DNA of 64,000 bases from Flagellimonas_B algarum (GCF_040513375.1 NZ_JBEVTG010000001.1:868001-932000); one strand, 5' to 3'; shown: positions 26,070 through 35,672, numbered from the stretch's first letter. Notes: a model not told the origin generated them from the sequence alone. A program made the numbers and translations.

Positions 26070-27752
26070 TTATGCATTAAAAATTTGTTCTAAGATTTTG
26101 TCGGTAATCAAGTAGGTCGGCTTGACCCCCGTGGTACCTAGGCCGCCAGAAGCCAAGGTGCTCCCCGTTTCAAGCGGGTTATCAGAAGCGTAATAGGCAT
26201 AGCGCACCTTAACGTCACCCTTGATACTCTTTCGGATCTTGGAGGCCGATTGGATCGCCTTTTGATAGTGCACCCCTTCCATTTCCAGTCCGATGACCTT
26301 CCAGGTCGAATCGTAAAAAAACTGTAGGATGTCCTTGTTTTGCAAAGACGTTCCGAGCACCGTCACCATGGTGCCCTCAAGTACCTTTAGGCCATGGTCT
26401 TCGAAATCAGCGGCACAGAGTTCGTTTTCGAAGGGGTAGTTGTCGGCCGTGCCTTCGAAAATATGGGCCGAAGGGATCATCAAATCGCCTTTTCCGCCCT
26501 CAAGTATACCGGCCTTGCCCATGACCGAAATCGATGCCACGTTCAAAAAGTGTTTTTCCCCTTGGGTCTCAAATGGTTTCAAGAGTTCGTCAATGGTCTC
26601 GTAAGCCTGTTCGCCAAAGGCGTAGTCCATCACGAAAATAACCGGTTTTTCCGATGGGTCCGTATCGTTCGATAAGGGATAACAGCAGGTTTCAGCGCCG
26701 AATTTGGCCACGTCGAAAATTTGGGTGTCGATATTGGCCCCTGTTTCGTCATCAATAAAGATCATGCCGTTCTTCTGGGCCGTGGCCTCTACCTTTTTGC
26801 GCAATTTTTTATTGGCGTCTGCACTCAAGGCCTCATAGATGTCCAGTGAACTGCCATCGGGAAATTCACTCGCCAAGGTTTTCCTGGCGAACAAGGAATT
26901 CATCACGCTGTGCATGTTCGCACTGATGATATGGATCGGTCGTTCATGCAATTGATTGCGGTGCAAGGCTTCCTTAATGGTATTCGCCCAGCGCTCACCA
27001 TGGATATGATGCCCAAGGCGCTCGCGAAGCAAGGGGCTAAAGGTTATGGTGCGCTTGTTACCCGTGAGCTCTTCTTCGATGGCCAGTTTTCCTAGCCAAT
27101 AGATGATCTTCAAAAAGCGGTCGACATTGGACTCCGTAGCGAGCTTTTCATGGATATCGGTTATCTCATCGAAGGATCGGCCCAAAATATTCGCCGTATG
27201 GATCAAGGTGACCTGTCTTTCGTTTTCGTCTTCGATACCTTCTTCAACGAAGGCGGCCAATTTCTGCCAGTCGCGAATAGTACTGCCATCCTCGAGCAAG
27301 ACCCTATGGCAGATCTTATTCGATTCGACGTACAAAAACGTCAAGTGGGTCAAAATATCATAGATATCGGATCGGCCACGCGTAATTTCGATGTTCATTT
27401 GTTCGTCATCGATACGATAGCAATTGCGTCGTCTTTTCGGTGGAATTATCGGACGCAGGTGGGACTTTGAAAATCCCTCATCGGAGGTCATGTTGATGAA
27501 ACGGCATTGCTCGATGCCTTCAGGCAGTCGTTCAAGCACATAGATCAAGCCGCTCAATTCGGCTTTTTCTTCGGCAATCGATCCATATATTTCGGGGCGT
27601 AGCACCAAGAGGGCATTTCGAAGGGCCCTACCTGAAACCCCTGAGGGTTTGTAGAAACCTCGATTCAAAAGGTGCCGCATCGTGATGTACAACCGCTCTA
27701 TGGCGTTAGTGGATTCTTGTGCGCGGGTCGTTTCCTTAACTTTTTGGGCCAT
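26070..27752 (-). CDS. DUF6909 family protein
   Basis: A 560-residue soluble protein, no signal peptide. The sequence (TNAIERLYITMRHLLNRGFYKPSGVSGRALRNALLVLRPEIYG) belongs to DUF6909, known only by annotation in Bacteroidota. The C-terminal third (about residues 345-555) has a nucleoside-phosphorylase-like look: GKAGILEGGKGDLMIPSAHIFEGTADNYPFEN and VIGLEMEGVHYQKAI resemble the phosphate/purine-site region of PNP/UDP-type proteins. That resemblance is my reading and not established. It is followed directly by the Wzz-like gene (2-base gap). Confidence 0.75.
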   Translation of the reverse strand: MAQKVKETTRAQESTNAIERLYITMRHLLNRGFYKPSGVSGRALRNALLVLRPEIYGSIAEEKAELSGLIYVLERLPEGIEQCRFINMTSDEGFSKSHLRPIIPPKRRRNCYRIDDEQMNIEITRGRSDIYDILTHLTFLYVESNKICHRVLLEDGSTIRDWQKLAAFVEEGIEDENERQVTLIHTANILGRSFDEITDIHEKLATESNVDRFLKIIYWLGKLAIEEELTGNKRTITFSPLLRERLGHHIHGERWANTIKEALHRNQLHERPIHIISANMHSVMNSLFARKTLASEFPDGSSLDIYEALSADANKKLRKKVEATAQKNGMIFIDDETGANIDTQIFDVAKFGAETCCYPLSNDTDPSEKPVIFVMDYAFGEQAYETIDELLKPFETQGEKHFLNVASISVMGKAGILEGGKGDLMIPSAHIFEGTADNYPFENELCAADFEDHGLKVLEGTMVTVLGTSLQNKDILQFFYDSTWKVIGLEMEGVHYQKAIQSASKIRKSIKGDVKVRYAYYASDNPLETGSTLASGGLGTTGVKPTYLITDKILEQIFNA

Positions 27753-27767
27753 TTCGCTTTTTCATGG

Positions 27768-27775
27768 CAAAAATA
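27768..27775 (-). promoter_or_regulatory. candidate -7 box (TATTTTTG) for DUF6909
   Basis: TATTTTTG on the minus strand matches TAnnTTTG and ends 15 bases before the DUF6909 ATG at 27752. No clear -33 TTTG at 19-21 bases. Confidence 0.4.
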
Positions 27776-27794
27776 CACGAATTCCCTTACTAAA

Positions 27795-29297
27795 TTAGGT
27801 CGTGGCCATAAAAGGGGTCAAGGCGTCGGCCAGTTTGCGATCGTTCGAAAGTCTTTGGATCTTGTTCTGGCCCCCTAATTTGCCGATCGCTTTCATGTAG
27901 GCGGTAAAACCGTCTTCGGCGATCGGGGTGACTTTGGCAGGTTGTAGGATATTGCCCTCCAACAAATCGAAATAATAACTGTTCTGAGCTTGCATGGATC
28001 GGTCGAGCACTTCGGCGAAAGCCCCCATATCGCTAGGCTTTTTCTCGAATTCGACGAACCATTCATGATAGGGCAATTGGCCGTCGATCGATTGGGTCTG
28101 GGGAGCCACGGTAAATTCGGTAACCCGGGCATCGGTTTGTTGAATGGCCTCTTGCATGGCCTGTTCGACCTCTTTGGCGATCACATGCTCGCCAAAGGCG
28201 GAGATGAAGTGCTTGATCCTTCCGGATACGATGATCTTATGCGGATAAAGCGAAACGAATTGCACCGTATCACCGATATTATAGGCCCATAGCCCGGCAT
28301 TGGTGCTGATGATCATGGCGTAGTTGGTGCCCAACTCCACATCTTCAATGGTCAATCGCTCCGGGTTTTCATCAAAAAACGTATCGACTTTGATGAACTC
28401 ATAAAAAATGCCAGCGTCAAGTAAGAGGAGCATGCCCTTGTCGTTCTGGGCATTCTGATAGGCGAAAAATCCCTCGCTGGCCGGAAACAATTCGATACTA
28501 GCGACCTTTCTTCCGATGAGGTTTTCAAATTTGGCCCGATAGGGTTCGTAGTTGACCCCTCCATAAATAAAGAGTTGGAAATTTTCGAAAAGCTTTCCTA
28601 TCGGTTGTCCCGTTTTGGCCTTTAACTTCTCAAAATACATTTGGACCCATGATGGAATCCCCGCAATGACCGTCATGTTTTCGTGCTCGGTCTCCTCAAT
28701 GATAGCGTCGACCTTGGTTTCCCAATCCTCGATACAATTGGTTTCCCAGCTCGGCAGTCGGTTCTTTTGTAGGTAGGCCGGCACGTAATGTGCCGATATG
28801 CCCGATAATCGCCCCGATTTGATCGAGCCTTTGGTGTCCAATACCGGACTCCCTTGTAAAAAGATCATCTTTCCGTCCACAAAATCCGCATTACCTGATT
28901 CATGGATGTAGGTTAAGATGGCATTTCGCGAGGCGGCCACTTGTTCTTTGATCGAGACCGAGGTGATCGGAATGTACTTGGCCCCTGAAGTAGTCCCCGA
29001 GGTTTTTCCGAAATACAAGGGTTGTCCAGGCCATAACACGTCGTTTTCACCAGCGATGATCCGTTCTACATAGCCCTTCAAGGCCTCATAATCACGAACC
29101 GGAACTTGTTCAATAAAATCCGTATGGGTACGTATCGTATCAAATCGGTGGTCTTGGCCAAACGCGGTGGTCTTGGCGGTTGCAATCAGGTCGTTGAACA
29201 CCTTGCGCTGCGATCCGACGGGGTCCTTGGCCCAACGTTCGGTCTTCATAACGATCTGTCTGGCGAAGATTTTGGCGGCAAAACTTTTAAGCGACAT
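27795..29297 (-). CDS. GH3 auxin-responsive promoter family acyl-adenylating protein
   Basis: A 500-residue member of the GH3 family of adenylate-forming enzymes. Recognisable: the ATP loop GKTSGTTSGAKYIPIT (about 96-111), FIYGGVNYEPYRAKFENLIGRKVASIELFPASEGFFAYQ (about 247-285), and the C-terminal RIKHFISAFGEHV hinge. Plant GH3 proteins join amino acids to acyl acids. The bacterial versions are full-length but their substrates are unknown. The gene starts 5 bases downstream of the M23 peptidase stop, and the two form an apparent operon. Confidence 0.85.
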   Translation of the reverse strand: MSLKSFAAKIFARQIVMKTERWAKDPVGSQRKVFNDLIATAKTTAFGQDHRFDTIRTHTDFIEQVPVRDYEALKGYVERIIAGENDVLWPGQPLYFGKTSGTTSGAKYIPITSVSIKEQVAASRNAILTYIHESGNADFVDGKMIFLQGSPVLDTKGSIKSGRLSGISAHYVPAYLQKNRLPSWETNCIEDWETKVDAIIEETEHENMTVIAGIPSWVQMYFEKLKAKTGQPIGKLFENFQLFIYGGVNYEPYRAKFENLIGRKVASIELFPASEGFFAYQNAQNDKGMLLLLDAGIFYEFIKVDTFFDENPERLTIEDVELGTNYAMIISTNAGLWAYNIGDTVQFVSLYPHKIIVSGRIKHFISAFGEHVIAKEVEQAMQEAIQQTDARVTEFTVAPQTQSIDGQLPYHEWFVEFEKKPSDMGAFAEVLDRSMQAQNSYYFDLLEGNILQPAKVTPIAEDGFTAYMKAIGKLGGQNKIQRLSNDRKLADALTPFMATT

Positions 29298-29302
29298 CAG
29301 GC

Positions 29303-30172
29303 TTACTTAAAATCAATATAGTTTTGGGGGTTGACGGGTTTTCCGTTAATCCAAAGCTCAAAATGCAAATGCGGCCCGGTGGTCAATTCACCGGTATTGC
29401 CTATCGAAGCGATGACCTCTCCGGCACTCACCCGCTCGCCTTGGGCCTTGCTGAGCGAGCCGTTGTGTTTGTAAACTGAGGTCAGGCCATCACGATGCTC
29501 GATAAGGATCACATAACCTGTATCGGAGGTCCAGCTCGAAAAAATCACGGTGCCATCGGCCACCGATTTTACCGGGGTATCCTTAGGCGCGACCACATCG
29601 ACCGCGAGATGGTTCTTCTTTGGATCGTATTCCTGGGATATCAATCCATTGACCGGAACGAATAGGATTTTTCCCAAATCGTTGACATTGCGTTCGAAGA
29701 GGTTGTATTTGTCTTCCAATTCAACCTTTTCTCGAAGTTCAAGGTCTTCACGGATCGGATTGAGATTGACCGTTGAGGGATCCAACTTGTATTTCTCAAA
29801 AAGGGAATCGCGATTGGTCTCGTTATTCTCGACTTCGCCCCTTAAAACCATACGTACATTAGATAAATACCTATTGGTATATTCTAAAACGGTGACCAAA
29901 GAGTCCGTTTTATAGGTAAGTTCAGTGGCTTGTCGCTTCAATCGGGTAGAAGAGTAGCCCGGAATGTATTCGCGCAAGGGGGTGAAAGCGATCAGCAAGG
30001 TGGTGAACCCGATCAACACGATTATGAACAGCGTTCCGGTCACAAAAACGTTCATTCGGTTCAACTTAAAGGAGATCTTCTCTTCGAAGGTGTTCTCGTT
30101 CAATATCACCAAGCGGTATTTGTGCAAGAGTTTCTTGCGGATGTCCTTTTGCTTTCTTCTGCTCTTGGCCAT
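29303..30172 (-). CDS. M23 family metallopeptidase (membrane-anchored)
   Basis: A 289-residue protein with a positively charged N-terminus, one transmembrane helix (about residues 43-64), a coiled-coil stretch (about 80-165) and a C-terminal LytM/peptidase M23 domain. The zinc ligands are intact: H188-x3-D192 and H268-x-H270 (HLHFEL). It probably faces the periplasm and either cuts peptidoglycan cross-links or regulates amidases; intact ligands favour real activity. A -7 box lies only 5 bases before the ATG. Confidence 0.85.
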   Translation of the reverse strand: MAKSRRKQKDIRKKLLHKYRLVILNENTFEEKISFKLNRMNVFVTGTLFIIVLIGFTTLLIAFTPLREYIPGYSSTRLKRQATELTYKTDSLVTVLEYTNRYLSNVRMVLRGEVENNETNRDSLFEKYKLDPSTVNLNPIREDLELREKVELEDKYNLFERNVNDLGKILFVPVNGLISQEYDPKKNHLAVDVVAPKDTPVKSVADGTVIFSSWTSDTGYVILIEHRDGLTSVYKHNGSLSKAQGERVSAGEVIASIGNTGELTTGPHLHFELWINGKPVNPQNYIDFK

Positions 30173-30177
30173 AGTAA

Positions 30178-30185
30178 CAAAGATA
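30178..30185 (-). promoter_or_regulatory. TATCTTTG box immediately upstream of the M23 gene
   Basis: A perfect TAnnTTTG on the minus strand ends 5 bases before the ATG at 30172. If used, transcription would begin at or next to the start codon, giving a leaderless message. No -33 element at the usual distance is visible, so this could be chance. Confidence 0.3.
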
Positions 30186-30334
30186 AGTTTAGATTTTGAT
30201 TCTCTAGGTCGAGCACCGTTTTTGTGATAGAATTAAGAAGCGCGACAAACGAACAATTTATTAACGCTTCGGGCGTTTGTTAAGAGGGTTTGTCACTTCT
30301 TTTTAGTATTTTTACCCTTCAAATTCTTCACCAA

Positions 30335-30529
30335 ATGAACGCACTTACATTTTTTCTTGGACTAGTCGGACCATGGCAGATCGTACTTGTAGTGGTCATC
30401 GTCCTCTTATTATTCGGAGGTAAAAAAATTCCTGAGTTGATGCGTGGACTGGGAAGCGGTATCAAAGAATTCAAGGATGCCTCGAAGGAGGATGAGAAAT
30501 TGGAAGACAACAAAGGGCTCGATTCGTAG
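30335..30529 (+). CDS. tatA: Sec-independent protein translocase TatA/TatE subunit
   Basis: A 64-residue TatA-type protein: a short N-terminal membrane helix (about 9-27), the FGGKKIPELMRGLGSGIKEFKDA hinge plus amphipathic helix, and an acidic tail. It forms the pore-like part of the twin-arginine pathway for folded proteins. The start is ATG 30335 (MNALTFFLGLVGPWQIV); an open frame to 30290 adds 15 residues that are not TatA-like. No tatC is nearby. Confidence 0.92.
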   Translation: MNALTFFLGLVGPWQIVLVVVIVLLLFGGKKIPELMRGLGSGIKEFKDASKEDEKLEDNKGLDS

Positions 30530-30558
30530 TCAACATTCCCCTACTTCCCGCGCTATCC

Positions 30559-30596
30559 TTAGGCCCCACTATCATTCTGGCCTAACGCACTTTTTT
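30559..30596 (+). terminator. candidate intrinsic terminator after tatA
   Basis: TTAGGCC (30559-30565) and GGCCTAA (30579-30585) form a 7-bp stem with a 13-base loop, followed after five bases by six T at 30591-30596. The gap before the T-run makes this moderate. The rest of the 218-base gap to the OmpA gene holds no ORF that I can support. Confidence 0.4.
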
Positions 30597-30747
30597 CTTG
30601 GTTTCATGTTGTAAAAGTCCCTTTTCACAACAAAAAATAATTTCTACGCGGCACATCCGCTATTTTAGGCGTTATATGTATTATAGGTGGCCTATGCCTT
30701 GCCATATGCCCAAAACACTGACCTAACTATAACTACTTTAAAGCACC

Positions 30748-32799
30748 ATGAAAAGGATACTTTGCATTCTTGCCCTGCTTTCGATCACGGTTCTCCAAGC
30801 CCAAACGGTTACCCAATTGGAATTCGAGGACGCCGGTTCCATTGAAAGTGAACCCTCGCTCGTCGAACCGGGCATCGTTGACGAAAACTTAAGCAAAAAG
30901 GAAAGGCGAAAGCTGCTCAAACAAAAAGACGTGAAGAGCAAGCTCATCAAGAAAGCCGACGAGTACTACGATAAAATGTGGTACGCCGAGGCAGCTAAAT
31001 ATTATGATCTTGCCCTGGCTGAAGATCAAAAGAACCCTTCAAAGGAACTCTTGAAGCACGCAGGTGATTCCCACTATTTCGTAGGTAACATGGAAAAGGC
31101 CTACCACTGGTATGACCTGCTTTATAAAAACCATGGCGACAGCTTTTCGGAAAACGACTATTTCAAGTATGTCCACACTTTGAAAGGTACGGGCAGGAAA
31201 CAACGCGCCAAGCGTATCCTTCGTGCGTTCAACAAAGCCGACTTCGGTGATGATAGCATGAAAGAGACCCTTTTGGAAAAGAAGAGCGATATCATCGTCA
31301 AGAACCTTGCGGTAAATTCAAAGTATTCCGATTTCGCTCCCATGTACCAGAACGATGGTAAGGTGGTGTTCTCTTCAGCTGCTGATTCGGGCTTTTTTAG
31401 TACCAAACGGTATAAATGGAACAACCAACCCTTCTTAGACCTTTATGAAGCGAATCGCAATGAAGACTCCGGTGAGCTTTCGAATGCGAAGAAGCTGACG
31501 AAAAAGGTCAATACCAAATATCATGAGGCCGCTGTTGCGTTTTCTTCCGATGGCAATACCATGTATTTTACAAGGAACAATTTCGGCAAGCGCTTAAAGC
31601 GTTCGAAAAAGAACATCAATCATTTGAAGATCTACGTCTCCAAAAAAGTAGATGGGGAATGGCAGGAAGCCGATGAAGTACCCTTCAATGGAGATAATTT
31701 TTCTACCGGTCATCCGGCGCTTAGTCCTGATGGAAAACAATTGTATTTCGTTTCAGACCGCCCTGGAAGCATCGGTGGTACCGATCTTTATGTGGTCGAT
31801 CTGCTTGAAGATGGATCCTATTCAGAGCCTAGGAATCTCGGGGCATCCATCAACACCAATAAAAAGGAAATGTTTCCTTACGTTACTGAAAATGCCATAT
31901 ACTTTTCATCGAACAGGAGCTCGGGTATCGGCGGATTGGATGTTTACAAAGCCAGTTATGTCGGCAATGCCATTGCCACGCCTGAGAACCTAGGGGCACC
32001 GATAAACAGTACCCGTGACGATTTTTCATATATCGTCGATGAGGTTGAGGGCACTGGCTACTTCGCTTCGAACCGCAAAGGTGGAAAGGGCGATGACGAC
32101 ATCTATGCCTTCAAAGGGGTAGAACCTGAGGCGCCTGTGGTCGAGAAGACCTCGGCGATTACGGGTATCGTTACCGATGTACTGACCGAAGCCACCATGC
32201 CGAATTCAGTGGTCGCCCTGTATGACAACAACAATGAGAAAATCGCGGAAACGCTTACCGCGGAAGATGGCAGCTTTAGCTTTGAAAACCTAAGTCCTGA
32301 AACCGATTACGTGGTGCGTACCTCGATTTCAGACTACCTTGAAGACCAGCAACAGGTCAATACCGAACAACGGGAATCCATCGACCTGACCGTTCCATTA
32401 AAACGAATCGACGATATGATCGTGGTCGAAGACGGGGTCAAGAAACTGAAGACCGAAATCATCTACTTTGATTTCGATAGTGCCAACATTCGTCAAGATG
32501 CATCGAAGGAACTCGATAAATTGGTCGCCGTTTGGGAAAAGTATCCGAACATGGTCATTAAGATCGAATCACATACCGATTCCAGAGGCCCCAGTGCGTA
32601 CAACGATTACCTGTCTGACAAGCGTGCGAAAGCCACAAAGGCTTATCTGGTTTCACGTGGCATCGATGCCTCTAAAATCGCCAGCGCGATCGGGTATGGC
32701 GAGCAATATCCGATCAACGATTGCAAGGGCGGGCCCGGATGCGATCGAACGAAGCACCAACAAAACCGTCGTTCAGAATTTATCATAGAAAGTCTCTGA
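30748..32799 (+). CDS. OmpA-family outer-membrane protein with TPR-like, PD40 and carboxypeptidase-regulatory domains
   Basis: A 683-residue exported protein. Signal peptide about 1-20 (MKRILCILALLSITVLQAQT); TPR-like helices about 60-150 (ADEYYDKMWYAEAAKYYDLAL); WD40-like PD40 repeats about 190-450 with SSDGNTMYFTRN, LSPDGKQLYFVSDRPGSIGGTDLY and YFSSNRSSGIGGLDVY; a carboxypeptidase-regulatory-like beta sandwich about 470-555; and a C-terminal OmpA peptidoglycan-binding domain about 570-683 (IYFDFDSANIR, HTDSRGP, NRRSEF). This architecture matches proteins that anchor T9SS/gliding components to peptidoglycan and usually accompany PorP/SprF. Here it stands alone, with a strong terminator after it. 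Confidence 0.87.
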   Translation: MKRILCILALLSITVLQAQTVTQLEFEDAGSIESEPSLVEPGIVDENLSKKERRKLLKQKDVKSKLIKKADEYYDKMWYAEAAKYYDLALAEDQKNPSKELLKHAGDSHYFVGNMEKAYHWYDLLYKNHGDSFSENDYFKYVHTLKGTGRKQRAKRILRAFNKADFGDDSMKETLLEKKSDIIVKNLAVNSKYSDFAPMYQNDGKVVFSSAADSGFFSTKRYKWNNQPFLDLYEANRNEDSGELSNAKKLTKKVNTKYHEAAVAFSSDGNTMYFTRNNFGKRLKRSKKNINHLKIYVSKKVDGEWQEADEVPFNGDNFSTGHPALSPDGKQLYFVSDRPGSIGGTDLYVVDLLEDGSYSEPRNLGASINTNKKEMFPYVTENAIYFSSNRSSGIGGLDVYKASYVGNAIATPENLGAPINSTRDDFSYIVDEVEGTGYFASNRKGGKGDDDIYAFKGVEPEAPVVEKTSAITGIVTDVLTEATMPNSVVALYDNNNEKIAETLTAEDGSFSFENLSPETDYVVRTSISDYLEDQQQVNTEQRESIDLTVPLKRIDDMIVVEDGVKKLKTEIIYFDFDSANIRQDASKELDKLVAVWEKYPNMVIKIESHTDSRGPSAYNDYLSDKRAKATKAYLVSRGIDASKIASAIGYGEQYPINDCKGGPGCDRTKHQQNRRSEFIIESL

Positions 32800-32814
32800 C
32801 CTTGATAACGAACC

Positions 32815-32847
32815 AAAAAAAAGCCCGGAATATCCGGGCTTTTTTTA
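32815..32847. terminator. bidirectional intrinsic terminator
   Basis: AGCCCGGA (32822-32829), loop ATA, TCCGGGCT (32833-32840): a perfect 8-bp GC-rich stem flanked by an A-run on the left (32815-32822) and seven T on the right (32841-32847). It lies between the convergent OmpA-family gene and the DUF4837 gene and would serve both strands. Confidence 0.9.
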
Positions 32848-33834
32848 TTCCTTTTCGAGAAATTTTACGGTCCGCAATATGGATTCGAGTTCGAACATGT
32901 ATTCCCGTTTTGCGGTCGATGGGGCAAAGGCGAAACCTTCGATCACCATTTTCCGTTGATTCGCTTTGTCATTGATAATATAGGTCAAGAACGGACCTGC
33001 CATGGGGTAGCCGTTGATTTCCCAAATCCCTTTGGCTTCCGCGCCTTTCTTCTCGCCGATCTCGGCAGGAAAGACATAGGGTGAGAATGCTTTTTCGGTC
33101 ATCATAAAAGTGTCCTCATAAGGGCCGGGCACATATTTCTTTCCTATCGAGTCACGCATCGCAACGATATCACGTACGAAGGTGGAGTCATTGGTGAAGC
33201 TATCCCATGGCATACTATAAGCTATGATGTTCATGGTTCCCTTCGGTATCTGTCTATCGATCCATACGAAATTGTCTTCCCGCTTTCCGACTTTGTAGGC
33301 CGACGGTATGGTCATTTCAATACCGAATTCCTCTTGTAGGGCTTGTTCACGGTTCAAGGAACGGGTAAAACGCTTTTGTGCCTCGCGCATTTCAACCGCG
33401 CGGAACGATGCAATGGCATTGTCGGCAACCTTGTCGATGTTGTCGACCAACTCATTATACGTCCCTCCTTTTACAACGGCTACCTTTTGGGGCCTGGCAT
33501 AAACGTCGGTCTTCACATGACCGATCGATAGGGTATCTTGCTGTACGAAGAGTACCGATCTTGAATGCGTCACCGCACCGCTGAAGACCTGTGGCGGTAT
33601 CTGCGTAAGGCTTAGGATCGGCTGGGTAGGTGATAAGCCAAGGGCGGGTCTAGCGAACTGTTCCCGAACGCGGTCACCGACCGCTCCGCGCCACAGTTCA
33701 TTGTCCATAACGACCATTAAGGTATTGACCCCTCCAGTCGAGGGAGGCAGGTATCGTTCGCCCGTTGTATTCTGCTTACAGGAAAAGAGGCACAAAAGGC
33801 CCAAGAGTACTGAAAATCGCATCGTTCGCATCAT
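32845..33834 (-). CDS. DUF4837 family lipoprotein
   Basis: A 329-residue lipoprotein: MMRTMRFSVLLGLLCLFSC-K has a lipobox with the acylated Cys at about residue 19. The body (NTLMVVMDNELWRGAVGDRVREQFARP) is the DUF4837 family of Bacteroidota, with no known activity. Three in-frame ATGs (33834, 33831, 33822) leave the exact start open. A TACCTTTA box lies 4 bases before the first. Convergent with the OmpA-family gene across a shared terminator. Confidence 0.82.
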   Translation of the reverse strand: MMRTMRFSVLLGLLCLFSCKQNTTGERYLPPSTGGVNTLMVVMDNELWRGAVGDRVREQFARPALGLSPTQPILSLTQIPPQVFSGAVTHSRSVLFVQQDTLSIGHVKTDVYARPQKVAVVKGGTYNELVDNIDKVADNAIASFRAVEMREAQKRFTRSLNREQALQEEFGIEMTIPSAYKVGKREDNFVWIDRQIPKGTMNIIAYSMPWDSFTNDSTFVRDIVAMRDSIGKKYVPGPYEDTFMMTEKAFSPYVFPAEIGEKKGAEAKGIWEINGYPMAGPFLTYIINDKANQRKMVIEGFAFAPSTAKREYMFELESILRTVKFLEKE

Positions 33835-33953
33835 GATTTAAAGGTATGAAATAATCATGACCGCAAGGCCAAAAATGAGTGGCATGGGCCAAACGATGCG
33901 TCAATGCGACATTCAATAAAGGGAGGACGACCGCGCTCCTTTTGATTCTAGGT

Positions 33954-35555
33954 TTACGAAGAACAGTTACACAACCTCAGTTTCGTACCGGGTTGCAGGT
34001 TGTTGCCCCGAATGCCGTTCCAATCGCGGAGATTTTGGATGGAAATGCCCGGGTATTTTTGTGAAATGGTCCAAAGCGAATCCCCTGATTGAACGACATG
34101 GATCTTGTTTGGATCATTCGGTAATTTGATGGGTTGTGAATTCGTCTTGGATTGTGCGACCGCCTTTTTAGCCGCAGGTATCCGTCTTGGGTAAATCGTG
34201 AGTCGCTGTCCTACCCTTAAATTATTGCTTCGAAGGCCGTTCCATCTTTTGATTTGGCTTACTCCGACCCCATATCGTTGGGCGATTTTTCCAAGATAGT
34301 CCCCACTACGGACCCGGTAGCGGATTCGATCGCCGCTACTGACCAACTTCGGAAGTGGTTTCTCAAGGGAGTCCAGTTCTTGTTTCACGTGTGCGTAAAT
34401 GGCGGTTTCATTGGTTACGAATTTGCCGAGATGTTTCAAGGGCAACCTTAGGGCATACGTCTTGTTCTTTACTTTGGGGATGATGTTGAGTTTATAGGAT
34501 GGGTTCAAGACCTCGAGTTCGGCCACGGAAATGCCGACCAATTCGGAAATCTGATCGAAGGTGATCAAGTTCTTAATGTGTACGGTGTCGGTTTCAAAAT
34601 AAGCCCGCTCGACTTTCTCGCGTCGTAAGCCATGTTCATCGGCGTATTCGAACAGATACATCGTAGCCAAAAAAGCAGGGACATACCCTGCGGTCTCACG
34701 GGGCAAATGTGGTCTGATATTCCAATAGTTCTTGTAGCCCCCAGAGCGGCGTATGGCCTTGTTTACATTGCCAGGGCCAGAATTGTAAGCCGCCAAGGCA
34801 AGGTCCCAGTCACCAAAGATTCCATGTAGTTTACCCAAGTATTTCGCAGCGGCTTTCGTTGCGAAAATGGGGTCGTTGCGTTCGTCGACATAGCTGCTGA
34901 CATCAAGACCGTACATGCGCCCCGTGGCATACATGAACTGCCAGAGCCCTTTGGCGCCGACCCTGGAGCGCGCCTTTGGGTTGAGGGCCGACTCGACGAT
35001 GGCCAGATACTTCACCTCAAGCGGAATATCTTGGTTGTCGAGCTCTTGCTCGAACAAGGGGAAATAAAATTGACTTAGGGTCAACATGCGCTGCATCAAA
35101 TCCCTCCTACGGGTCAAAAACGACTTGATGACGCTTTCCAAAGATGGGTTGTACGCTATATTGAAAGGGGTCTTTTCATTCAAGCGGGCCAAGCGCGCCT
35201 TCAAGGTGTCGGTGGGCAGCTCGATTTGTGGGGCGTCGGTGGTCGGTGTTTCGATTTCCTCCAACATTTCTTCGAACAAGGGGGCGCTTTTCACCATTTC
35301 GTCCAACCAGAGGCTGTCGTACGCGTAGGCCTCTTCAAGATCCTTCAGGTCATAGCCCGAATCGGTCTTGACCGCTTGAATATTAAGGGGGGCATCCGAT
35401 ACCGTGTTCGCAGTCGGAGTGGTCAATAACAAGGGTGCGGTGGCCAAGGTGTCGGCCGATTTGGCTTGTTGGGTTATGGAGTCTTGTATCTGGGCGTTTA
35501 CCGTGCTCAAAGAACAGAGCATGCCCACGTAAAATAAGCGTATAATTCGTTGCAT
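33954..35555 (-). CDS. lytic transglycosylase with two LysM domains (MltD-like)
   Basis: A 533-residue exported murein hydrolase. Signal peptide about 1-21 (ends STVNAQ); a low-complexity section 25-125; SLT goose-type domain about 170-300 with the catalytic E188 in AIVESALNP, GLWQFM and AAYNSGPGNV (256-264); two LysM modules at about 405-452 (YRVRSGDYLGKIAQRYG) and 484-530 (HVVQSGDSLWTISQKYP). It cleaves the glycan strand of peptidoglycan, giving 1,6-anhydro ends, in the periplasm. It ends with an unusual Cys pair (LCNCSS). Confidence 0.9.
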   Translation of the reverse strand: MQRIIRLFYVGMLCSLSTVNAQIQDSITQQAKSADTLATAPLLLTTPTANTVSDAPLNIQAVKTDSGYDLKDLEEAYAYDSLWLDEMVKSAPLFEEMLEEIETPTTDAPQIELPTDTLKARLARLNEKTPFNIAYNPSLESVIKSFLTRRRDLMQRMLTLSQFYFPLFEQELDNQDIPLEVKYLAIVESALNPKARSRVGAKGLWQFMYATGRMYGLDVSSYVDERNDPIFATKAAAKYLGKLHGIFGDWDLALAAYNSGPGNVNKAIRRSGGYKNYWNIRPHLPRETAGYVPAFLATMYLFEYADEHGLRREKVERAYFETDTVHIKNLITFDQISELVGISVAELEVLNPSYKLNIIPKVKNKTYALRLPLKHLGKFVTNETAIYAHVKQELDSLEKPLPKLVSSGDRIRYRVRSGDYLGKIAQRYGVGVSQIKRWNGLRSNNLRVGQRLTIYPRRIPAAKKAVAQSKTNSQPIKLPNDPNKIHVVQSGDSLWTISQKYPGISIQNLRDWNGIRGNNLQPGTKLRLCNCSS

Positions 35556-35672
35556 TGTATCAGTGGTTTGGCTTGGGGCCGTCTAAAATGGGGTTTTTTC
35601 CTGAAAAATTAAAATCGTCAGTGTTAAACCCGAGTTTCAAGGCACCTTCCCTACCCAATAACAACGCCCTGC

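Noticed and set aside
32649..32664. parS-like GGTTTCACGTGGCATC
   Set aside because: Four mismatches to the consensus and within the OmpA-family coding sequence.
34381..34396. third parS-like sequence TGTTTCACGTGTGCGT
   Set aside because: Only the left half matches; four mismatches in the right half, inside the transglycosylase gene.
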